Origin: an uncultured Spirochaetaceae bacterium
Lineage (GTDB): Bacteria > Spirochaetota > Spirochaetia > Treponematales > Treponemataceae
DNA length: 64,000 bases
Assembly: GCA_902789325.1 (NCBI GenBank)
Contig: CADANN010000002.1
Span: 62,001 to 126,000 of the forward strand
Direction of reading: 5' to 3'
Under the pieces are notes generated by a model. The model was not told the DNA's origin. It made no database searches and saw nothing but the letters and a program-made list of their open reading frames with translations. Shown here piece after piece: positions 16,337 through 23,919 of this stretch (position 1 is the stretch's first letter; each line of letters starts with the position of its first letter). A program made the position numbers and the translations under genes.

Positions 16337-18970
16337 TCAATCAATAAATCTAATAATTTTTCCATATGCAATTTCTGTATTTTTATCTTTAACTGAAAAT
16401 TTTTGTTTATTTTTTAATACAAAAAAACGATTAAGTTCACAAATTACATTTGCTCTTGTTCCTGAATTAAGTATAGTAATACCATTTTGTAGAACTATTT
16501 TTCCCTCAATATCAATAGTATTAAAATGAAACAGAGAACAAAAATTATTAAAAATTCTAACACTTTGTCCAATTTCTGCTTCCGTTAAAACATAAATCTC
16601 TGCCTCAAATTTTTTATTAGGTTTTATCGAATCTGGAGTTATCAACACCTGTCCAATTTCAATATCATAACTACAAATACTTCTAAGAAATATTGTTACT
16701 TCATTACCTTCAAAAGCTTCTTGTACAGACTTATTAGAAATTTCAATATCAACTACAACTGATTTTTGTGTATTTCGTAATCCTGCAATTTCTATTGCAT
16801 CATTTTTTTTAATTGCCCCTTGTTCTATAACACCAATAACGGCAATCCCCCGCCCTGAATATCGAAAAATATTTCTAATTGGCATTAGAAAGAAATCATT
16901 TGTATTTTGAGCAACAGTTTTATCTTCTATATCAATAACAACTCTTCTTTCAATTATGTATTGTATTTCTTTTATAACTTTTTTTAATTCATTTTTTAGA
17001 CTCTCAGAAATATTATTAACTAAATCTTTTTTAAACTTATTGTCTTTTACTGATAATTCAATTTGAATCTTAATTTGTTCATTTCCAGACATTGAAGCTT
17101 TTTTTAAGTCTTCGTTTTTTATTCTTTTTCGTATCGCCGCTGGAAAATTTACAGTTAGCATTTTTCCAGTAAGAACTTCACTTGGTAATTTTAAATCAAT
17201 TCCCAATGGAATTAAAATAATAGCAATTATAGCTCCAAAAATCTCAATAAGAATTTCTAAAGTTAGAACAATTGCTTGTAATACAAATGCAAACATAGAG
17301 CCAATAAGAGTTTCACCAGAAGCAAAAATACCATTAATTGAAGTTTCAATTATTTCGTTAGCAAATTCTGAAATACTTGATTCAACAGTAATTGGAATAG
17401 AAATAGCTGGCATAGAAAAGTATTCTTTACTGAAATAAAATTCAACATTATTTTTTTTAATCAAAAGTTGTAATTCTGCATTTAATTCATCAAAAACACT
17501 TGAATACCATATGTTTATTTTATTTTGTATATTTGTATTATTAAATTGATTCATAATAGAAGATGCATCACATTTTTTTATGAGCTTTTCTTTTACTTCT
17601 TTTAAGGTTCGAGTACTTCCATCTTTCCAATTTAGTAATTCTATATAAGTTTTATCTGATATATAATCAGAAATAACGGAAGATATAATTTCAGAAAAAT
17701 CAGATAAATGATTCTCGATAACCTTAGGAGTATTTTCTTGAAGTAATTCATATGCTTGATTCTTAAATGAATTACTTTTTGCATTAGAAATAACACATAA
17801 GACTAACCCATTTGCAATTGCAATTCCTGGAGAATGATCGTATTGAACTTTAACTTCTTTACCAAAAACTTCTTCACAAGCATTAGGAATAAACGACATC
17901 AAAGATGCACTTCCTGAAAAAATTATTTCTTCAATATTGAATTTCATTTCATCAAGTTTTATTTTTTCTTCTGTCAAAAATTTCTTAAATAGTTCTTCCC
18001 AACTTATGTCATCAATAAATTGAAAAGTATTTTGTGGAGATAAATTATATTTTTGTATAACAGATTTTGTTTTTGTATTAAGAACTCGAGAAAAATCTTC
18101 AAGTGAAATAGCAATTCTACCATCTATATTATTATCTTCAATTTTAGCTGTAATAACTTTGTTGTTTTTTAAGGCATCAAATAACTTCTCTTTTGCTTTA
18201 CGACAAGATATTAATAACTTCTTATTTGATAATTCATTTAATTCAAAAATATGTAATTTGTCTGGTACTTTTTTAGATATAATATTATGTAAAACATATT
18301 CTAGTAATGTATAATCGATAATTCTTGCACCTAAAAAATTATTACCAGAATTATAAATTGATAAGTTACTTGTTCCAGAAACAGCAGTTATATCTATTGT
18401 TGAAGATCCGATATCTATTAACAGTCTGTTTTTCATTTTTACAAAATCATGTAAATCATTTTGATAATGAAGAAATGCGGCCCTTGATTCCTTTTCCAAT
18501 AAAAAAAGGCAATCTATTTCTTGATTATTAATACATATTTTATTTTGACCAAACTTTGTTTTAAGAAGAATTTCTTTATATTTCTTTATATCATTCGCAA
18601 GCCAATTAGTAGGATGTCCAATACAAAAAACGATTTTTTTTATTTGCTGAGCTTTTGTATTTTGATCAATATGATTTAAAATTACCTCTGAATAATAAAG
18701 ATTACAATAATCAAGCATTATTGAAACAAAATCAGAAAACTCTTTATCTGATAAAGTTGATGGTTCTCTTTTAAAATTACAAAATAATTTATTAGAATCA
18801 ATCAATTGATTAAATGATACCTGTCCTTCCTGATTTTTCCAGAATATGGACATTCTAGAATCAATATGATTAATTATATGTTTTTTATCTGTTAAATCAA
18901 TTTTATCGAATTTAAGAAAACTAGAAACTGTTTCCCCATCACCTATATCAATGCCATATATAAGATCCAT
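16337..18970 (-). CDS. Hsp70/actin-fold ATPase fused to EF-Tu domains II and III
   Basis: This 877-residue protein has an Hsp70/ParM-like ATPase region (residues 1-395) with phosphate-1 loop GIDIGDGET, phosphate-2 loop LLIDIGSSTIDIT, and adenosine loop IIFSGSASLMSF. A charged helical region follows, then hydrophobic helices at about 545-600 (FAFVLQAIVLTLEILIEIFGAIIAIILIPLGI). The last 187 residues (coded by 16337-16900) closely resemble EF-Tu domains II and III: FRYSGRGIAVIGVIEQGAIKK, then SIKPNKKFEAEIYVLT, FNNF and a NVICEL strand. No EF-Tu GTPase domain is present. In EF-Tu these domains contact aminoacyl-tRNA and the G domain. AGGAAA precedes the ATG. It is paralogous to the next gene upstream in its ATPase half, sharing GDGET and FLGARIxDY. 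Membrane attachment is predicted; function is unknown. Confidence 0.88.
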   Translation of the reverse strand: MDLIYGIDIGDGETVSSFLKFDKIDLTDKKHIINHIDSRMSIFWKNQEGQVSFNQLIDSNKLFCNFKREPSTLSDKEFSDFVSIMLDYCNLYYSEVILNHIDQNTKAQQIKKIVFCIGHPTNWLANDIKKYKEILLKTKFGQNKICINNQEIDCLFLLEKESRAAFLHYQNDLHDFVKMKNRLLIDIGSSTIDITAVSGTSNLSIYNSGNNFLGARIIDYTLLEYVLHNIISKKVPDKLHIFELNELSNKKLLISCRKAKEKLFDALKNNKVITAKIEDNNIDGRIAISLEDFSRVLNTKTKSVIQKYNLSPQNTFQFIDDISWEELFKKFLTEEKIKLDEMKFNIEEIIFSGSASLMSFIPNACEEVFGKEVKVQYDHSPGIAIANGLVLCVISNAKSNSFKNQAYELLQENTPKVIENHLSDFSEIISSVISDYISDKTYIELLNWKDGSTRTLKEVKEKLIKKCDASSIMNQFNNTNIQNKINIWYSSVFDELNAELQLLIKKNNVEFYFSKEYFSMPAISIPITVESSISEFANEIIETSINGIFASGETLIGSMFAFVLQAIVLTLEILIEIFGAIIAIILIPLGIDLKLPSEVLTGKMLTVNFPAAIRKRIKNEDLKKASMSGNEQIKIQIELSVKDNKFKKDLVNNISESLKNELKKVIKEIQYIIERRVVIDIEDKTVAQNTNDFFLMPIRNIFRYSGRGIAVIGVIEQGAIKKNDAIEIAGLRNTQKSVVVDIEISNKSVQEAFEGNEVTIFLRSICSYDIEIGQVLITPDSIKPNKKFEAEIYVLTEAEIGQSVRIFNNFCSLFHFNTIDIEGKIVLQNGITILNSGTRANVICELNRFFVLKNKQKFSVKDKNTEIAYGKIIRFID

Positions 18971-18983
18971 AAAAATTTCCTGA

Positions 18984-21194
18984 TTAAATATTATCCTCTA
19001 TAAGGTATTCAATTCTTTTTTGCGCATCTTCTAATACAGGCAAAATAGTTCGATTAATTGAACAAACAATACTCCTTTTCTTTTCATCTTTTAATAATTC
19101 ATCTACAATTCCTTGAATATTCTTTTCATTATTTTTTTCTAGTCTTGATGAAATCTGTTTTATATATATTTTTTTACCTAATTTTCCCTGAGGAATATAT
19201 TGATCAATTTCATGAAAAACATCTTCAAAAAATCCTCCTATATTTTCAGCCCAATTTTTGGCCTGTTTTAATAATTCACCCCCTCCAACTGCTATTATAG
19301 GAGTTGCAACTAAAGCCTGCGAAGCTAAAGCTATAGCAGCAACAATTATTAAACCATCAAATAAACATTTTACAATAGTAGTACTTATCATACCTATTAT
19401 ATTAGCAAGATCAATTCCAACATCTTTCATATCTAAATTAGGCAATTTACCATTAATATCAGTAATCATAATTGTTTGTGAACTATAATCAGTATTATTA
19501 TTAAAGAGAATATTCAAATTTTTATTTAAAGTATCATTTATTTTTGATGAAAAATCATTTAAAGCATTTGAATAATCATAATTTTTTAGTAATAAAGTCT
19601 TAAAGTATTCTTCTGAAGTTCTATTATATAATAATTCAGATAACTCTTTTTTTGAACTCCAACCGGGAGCATCTCGCCAATCTATACAAGTTTTTAGAAT
19701 AATTGATTCAACAGCAACATTGTAAACAATTTTCCCCAGTTTTTCTGCAAATGCTTTATAATTCTCTAAAATTATTTCTGGAACCTTATTCTTTAAAAAG
19801 GCATCACATCGATTTCTAAAATCTTCCGATTTTTCACGCGATGCCCCCATCATAGCTAATCCATCAGATACACATGATGCAGGATCAACATCAACTAAAA
19901 TATTTCCCTCAGAAATGGTATTGAACACTTCTCTAGTAATATCTTTTATAAAAGACATTTTTGAAGCACTTCCTGTCAATATTATTTGTTCAACTTCTAA
20001 TTCAACCAATAATTTATGTTTATTAATTAATAAAAAACTCCTAAATTCATCCTTCCAAGAATTATTACCAACAGATTGAATCAAATCTTCCGGTAATTTT
20101 AAGTATTTTCTTAATATATTTGCAATACTCTTATTTTCGATAGTTTCTAAAAGTTGATAGTTTATCTTTTCATCAAAATCCTTAAACTCAATATAACTCT
20201 TTGATTTATTTGAATAACAATTTTCTTTTGCTTTTCTACACGCTAATAATAATTGCATAAATAAATCTTTATTTGAATTTAATAAATCATTTAAAAGAGC
20301 AAACTCATTTGAATTTGATTTCTTTTTTTCGAAAAAATCTTCAAGTATTAAATAATCTAAAATTCTTGCACCTAAAAAAGCATGTCCAGTATTGAACTGC
20401 TTTCCTTTTTTAGGATACGCCGTTATATCAACTGTTGATGAACCGACATCTATAACAACTCTTCCCTTATCAAAATAAGCTCCATCTGTGCCAGTTTGAG
20501 AAAAATACGATTCTTTTGCATTTAAAAATGCAGCTCTTGATTCGGAATCAAAAATAGGTTTTGCTATTGATAATGATTTTCCATTTGAAAAATTAAAATA
20601 ATCCTTTCCTATGATTGTCTGCATAAATATTTTTTTATAAATAGCTATATCTAATTTTCCATAAGGATTTAATTCTATATTCTTCCATTTTGTTGGATGC
20701 CCTATTGCAAAAACAATTTTATCTTTATCTTCAGATTCAATATTTAATGCATCTTGTATAATCTCACTTTCAAATAATGCATTTGTAAATGTAATAATAT
20801 GATCTTTCATCTCATTCAATTTTGGAGTTGAAAGTTCTTCTGGCCATTCTTTATTCCTTAAATCTAAAAATGGAGCATATACATCTTCATATGAAGAAAC
20901 ATCAAGCATATTTAATAAAGTAGATGGTTGTTTCTTAAAATTAGAATAAACCATTGATAAATCTTCTATTTCTGATATAGATTTTCCCAATAAAATTGAG
21001 CCCTCTTTATCAATGCCATACGCTGTAGGAATTGCCGTTCCTGCATTATTTTCTCCAGGCATTCTGACTTTTTTTAGTTTTATAAAATTCTTACCATCAT
21101 TATTATCATATTCTGCAAATGATATTAAGGTTTCTCCATCGCCCAAATCAAAACCAACATATAAAGTTTTTTTGTTTACTTCATTTACTAACAT
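18984..21194 (-). CDS. Membrane-anchored Hsp70/actin-fold ATPase
   Basis: The 736-residue protein has an actin-like ATPase region (residues 1-430) with phosphate-1 loop GFDLGDGET, phosphate-2 loop VVIDVGSSTVDIT, HAFLGARILDY and adenosine loop IILTGSASKMSF. The GDGET and GSST variants differ from DnaK (GTTNS and GGGTFD) and recall the ParM/StbA branch. After a helical region comes a hydrophobic stretch (about residues 605-650, LFDGLIIVAAIALASQALVATPIIAVGGG) predicted as one or two membrane helices, and then a soluble C-terminal tail. GGAG precedes the ATG, and only one base separates it from the stop of the GrpE-like gene. It is a paralogue of the EF-Tu-tailed protein but ends without the EF-Tu domains. 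Confidence 0.88.
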   Translation of the reverse strand: MLVNEVNKKTLYVGFDLGDGETLISFAEYDNNDGKNFIKLKKVRMPGENNAGTAIPTAYGIDKEGSILLGKSISEIEDLSMVYSNFKKQPSTLLNMLDVSSYEDVYAPFLDLRNKEWPEELSTPKLNEMKDHIITFTNALFESEIIQDALNIESEDKDKIVFAIGHPTKWKNIELNPYGKLDIAIYKKIFMQTIIGKDYFNFSNGKSLSIAKPIFDSESRAAFLNAKESYFSQTGTDGAYFDKGRVVIDVGSSTVDITAYPKKGKQFNTGHAFLGARILDYLILEDFFEKKKSNSNEFALLNDLLNSNKDLFMQLLLACRKAKENCYSNKSKSYIEFKDFDEKINYQLLETIENKSIANILRKYLKLPEDLIQSVGNNSWKDEFRSFLLINKHKLLVELEVEQIILTGSASKMSFIKDITREVFNTISEGNILVDVDPASCVSDGLAMMGASREKSEDFRNRCDAFLKNKVPEIILENYKAFAEKLGKIVYNVAVESIILKTCIDWRDAPGWSSKKELSELLYNRTSEEYFKTLLLKNYDYSNALNDFSSKINDTLNKNLNILFNNNTDYSSQTIMITDINGKLPNLDMKDVGIDLANIIGMISTTIVKCLFDGLIIVAAIALASQALVATPIIAVGGGELLKQAKNWAENIGGFFEDVFHEIDQYIPQGKLGKKIYIKQISSRLEKNNEKNIQGIVDELLKDEKKRSIVCSINRTILPVLEDAQKRIEYLIEDNI

Positions 21195-21195
21195 T

Positions 21196-21897
21196 TTATT
21201 TCTCCTTCCTATATATTAAACCTTTTTCAACAACGATATTATCTGAAACCAATGCAGGAAATCTAACTTCATGCTCAACAGTTAATGTAGTTTTTAATAC
21301 ATCAAAAATATTTTTTTCATTTTCAATATCAGTCGTCCATATTACTTTTATAGAAAAATCATCATATAAATCATTTATATAATTAACTATTTTCTCATCT
21401 ATTGAATTTTGTGGCTCAGGACCTATCATACCTAAAATTTTTTGTAAGTATTTGATAACTTGTTTTTTATTCTCTTCTATTTCTTTATTTTTTTCACGTA
21501 TTTCTTCTTTTAATGAATTAATTATTTCTATCGTGTCATAATATTTCGTTTCATATTTATCTGTTTTATTTTCAACAGAAATACTTAATTCAGTAGATTC
21601 TTGTTTTTTTTGATTTACAGTTTCATATATGAAATTTAAAATATCGTTTTCAATATTTGTCTTTTTCTCCTCACTACATAAATAACCTCCAAAGAAGTGA
21701 AAAAGAGAAGTATTGATTTTACCCCATTTAGAAAAAAAAAATTTAATTATTGATGTATTTTCAAGCGATTTATATATATTTTTATCATATTCTTTTTCAA
21801 TGATATCAAAAGCTTTTTTATACAAAACTATAACATCATCTTTTTTTAATCCTTGAGTATTTAATCTTTCCTGTATTTCTTCAAGTTTTTCTTCCAT
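21196..21897 (-). CDS. GrpE-like nucleotide exchange factor (divergent)
   Basis: The 233-residue protein has a long central coiled coil (about residues 110-155: SLKEEIREKNKEIEENKKQ) followed by a short beta-type domain ending in VRFPALVSDNIVVEKGLIYRKE. This layout, and the VxxPALV-x5-VxxG-x-I/V-Y ending, resemble GrpE, which opens the nucleotide cleft of Hsp70. The N-terminal 100 residues have no match I can name. It is placed between the peptidase-like genes and an Hsp70-like gene, with one base to the latter, which fits a dedicated exchange factor for the cluster's Hsp70-like proteins. The call is an inference from architecture and context; a profile search is needed to settle it. Confidence 0.6.
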   Translation of the reverse strand: MEEKLEEIQERLNTQGLKKDDVIVLYKKAFDIIEKEYDKNIYKSLENTSIIKFFFSKWGKINTSLFHFFGGYLCSEEKKTNIENDILNFIYETVNQKKQESTELSISVENKTDKYETKYYDTIEIINSLKEEIREKNKEIEENKKQVIKYLQKILGMIGPEPQNSIDEKIVNYINDLYDDFSIKVIWTTDIENEKNIFDVLKTTLTVEHEVRFPALVSDNIVVEKGLIYRKEK

Positions 21898-21912
21898 ATT
21901 TATAAAAGTTCC

Positions 21913-22824
21913 TTATAAAATATTTTTACACATTGGACATATGTACAAATTAGAAGCTATTTCAGAATATCCACATTCTGGGCAAGTTTTCTTTTCAGAA
22001 ATTACAGGCTCCCCTCGATTTCTTATTTTTCCATATTCTCCACTATCAATCCATTCAAGCAACTCTGCTGTTCGTAAAACAGTTAAAGGAGTTTTTACTG
22101 AATTTAAAATATAATGTGTACTTCGCCAAAAAGTATCAAAAAAACTGTTTTGTCTCTGTTTAAAATTTATCGCCTGTGTTATGAAAGATGTGATATTACA
22201 AGGTTCTTCATACAGCCTTATAAATCCTGCTAATTTTGCTAACACAGAAATTGCAGAATCTTTTGATTGGCAACAAAGTAAACCAGCTCTATCGGCAGAC
22301 AGTATAGAAACTCTATACCAACTCAGCAGTTCCTTTTTAATAGGTAATGCAATAGTTCCAATTACATCACCCCAACCTTCTACTAATAAATCTGCTACTT
22401 TATGATATAATTCATGTCCAGCTTTAATATGACCTAAAGCTTGACCAAAAATAAAATACAATTCCTCTTCATTAAGAACTTCTATAGCCCCTTCCGAAAT
22501 CAATACAATAGGTTCTGTAATTCCATCAACATTTGAATATATTTCTCGTTTTGGATCTAAATATAATTTTGGAATTTTTTCTATTTCCAATATTTTACAA
22601 CATTCTAGAAATACTTTATAAACAGACGGATATTGATTTTCCCCCAATTCTATACAAGAACCAGCCTTTACGAATTTCATCATAGACTCTGATGTATTTT
22701 TCAAGATAGCTTCTAAAGTTACATTTAATAATTTTATTTTCTCTAAAGCATCCAAAGCTTTTTTATCTTCTGAATGTTGAAAATCTGAAGCTTTTAACCC
22801 CTTTAAGATGACTCTATCACTCAT
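21913..22824 (-). CDS. M48-peptidase-like protein lacking zinc ligands, with zinc ribbon
   Basis: This 303-residue protein is a paralogue of the M48 protein encoded just upstream: both share xFLECCKIL, KIPKxYL, a helix before the motif and SADRAGLLCCQ. Where the paralogue has HELGH, this one has QALGH (residues 128-132), and the third zinc ligand Glu is Ile174. The canonical site is thus lost. An HELYH occurs nine residues later (137-141) at a place aligned with HCLYH in the paralogue, and whether it binds metal is unclear. The C-terminus carries a CxxC-CxxC zinc ribbon (CPECGYSEIASN...CPMC) absent from the paralogue. The two genes overlap by four bases (ATGA). It is probably a pseudoenzyme that regulates or targets the active partner. 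Confidence 0.82.
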   Translation of the reverse strand: MSDRVILKGLKASDFQHSEDKKALDALEKIKLLNVTLEAILKNTSESMMKFVKAGSCIELGENQYPSVYKVFLECCKILEIEKIPKLYLDPKREIYSNVDGITEPIVLISEGAIEVLNEEELYFIFGQALGHIKAGHELYHKVADLLVEGWGDVIGTIALPIKKELLSWYRVSILSADRAGLLCCQSKDSAISVLAKLAGFIRLYEEPCNITSFITQAINFKQRQNSFFDTFWRSTHYILNSVKTPLTVLRTAELLEWIDSGEYGKIRNRGEPVISEKKTCPECGYSEIASNLYICPMCKNIL

Positions 22825-23657
22825 TTTATTTCCTCACCAATAAGAATTGTTCCTTTTGATAAAATTTGATTATATTGAACCGAATCTTTCCATTCGTAAA
22901 TTTCGGCTGCACGAAGCATTGTGAGAGGATGATTCATTTCATACATAACATAAAAAGCTGTAGCTTTTAGTTTATTTACAAGAGCACCTTGCTGTTCTTT
23001 AAATTCTAATGCCTGTTTTATATATGCATCATAATTAAGATTTTCTTTATAATGCCTTACACAGCCACCAAGCTTGCCTAAAGCACAAATACTTGCCTCA
23101 GGATTTTGACAGCATAAAAGTCCTGCTCGATCAGCTGAATATTCAGACTTTCTATCCCAGGCAAGTAAAGTTTCTGCAATTGGAAAAGCTAATTTTGACA
23201 CTTTTGCTTCAACTCCAGTTGTGATTATTCTCGCAAGTGTATGATAAAGACAATGTTCACTTTTTATATGACCAAGTTCGTGTCCGATAATGAAGCGCAG
23301 TTCATCTTCTGTTAGAGCCTCAAATGCTCCTTCATTAACACAAACAATGGGATTTTCAACACCTATTGTATATGCGTTTATCTCACGCCCTGCTTCAAGA
23401 TAAAATTTAGGAATTTTTTTTAAGTCTAGTATTTTACAGCACTCAAGAAAAATATTATAAAGTTTAGGATATTGATTTTCAGAAATTTCTATATTTGACC
23501 CTTCAGTTATAAATAAAATTCGTTTTTCGCTAACGATTTCAACAAGTTTTTTTGTAATTTCTGGTAATATTGAGAGTTTAGATAATTTATCCAATGCTAT
23601 TTTATCAGCGGGATGTTCATAATCTCTAGAATTAAGATCAAATATGACTTTTCTCAT
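22821..23657 (-). CDS. M48-family zinc metallopeptidase (HtpX/Ste24-like)
   Basis: The 278-residue protein has the M48 active site HELGH (residues 126-130) and the third ligand Glu172 in SEYSADRAG. No strong membrane helices are apparent, unlike HtpX or Ste24, so this is a soluble or peripheral M48 minimal domain. M48 enzymes such as HtpX take part in membrane-protein quality control, which fits the chaperone-like genes that follow. GGAGAG precedes the ATG. It is the first gene of the cluster and overlaps its inactive paralogue by four bases. The upstream 190 bases contain AT-rich candidate promoter sequence but no convincing consensus pair. Confidence 0.88.
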   Translation of the reverse strand: MRKVIFDLNSRDYEHPADKIALDKLSKLSILPEITKKLVEIVSEKRILFITEGSNIEISENQYPKLYNIFLECCKILDLKKIPKFYLEAGREINAYTIGVENPIVCVNEGAFEALTEDELRFIIGHELGHIKSEHCLYHTLARIITTGVEAKVSKLAFPIAETLLAWDRKSEYSADRAGLLCCQNPEASICALGKLGGCVRHYKENLNYDAYIKQALEFKEQQGALVNKLKATAFYVMYEMNHPLTMLRAAEIYEWKDSVQYNQILSKGTILIGEEIK

Positions 23658-23919
23658 AAAATCTCTCCACTTGTTAAGTATAAATGGAGAATATTAATAA
23701 AGCAAGAAAAAAGCCTATAACTATATGTTATAAAAAAACACGACAACTTTTAATTGCCGTATCGTATAATGAATAATAATTTAAGTTGTACTGTTATATA
23801 ATTCTAGATGCTTGCTTTTTTTGATGAGTTTTGAACTTTCGTCTTCTGTTTTTCATCTTCGCAGATAGCTATGCGGAACATTTTTATACCTGTATGTTAT
23901 TGTAATATAATTTTTTTTA
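23658..23919. other. Intergenic region upstream of Hsp70-like cluster
   Basis: No gene is seen here. The stretch contains the presumed promoter region of the minus-strand cluster (AT-rich, with a possible minus-strand TTGTCG box followed about 17 bases later by TAGTTA; weak) and, at 23849-23912, the second copy of the LytTR-gene start. The remnant reads MFRIAICEDEK in the minus direction and then diverges, so it is not a functional gene. Confidence 0.6.
23849..23912 (+). repeat. 64-bp direct repeat, copy B (remnant of LytTR gene start)
   Basis: This segment is nearly identical to 4181-4245 and in the same orientation. It contains the leader and first 11 codons of the LytTR regulator gene as a dead fragment. 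It sits directly behind the stop of the lipoprotein gene at 23920. The arrangement suggests that the regulator gene originally followed that lipoprotein gene and was displaced by the intervening 19.6 kb. Confidence 0.9.
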
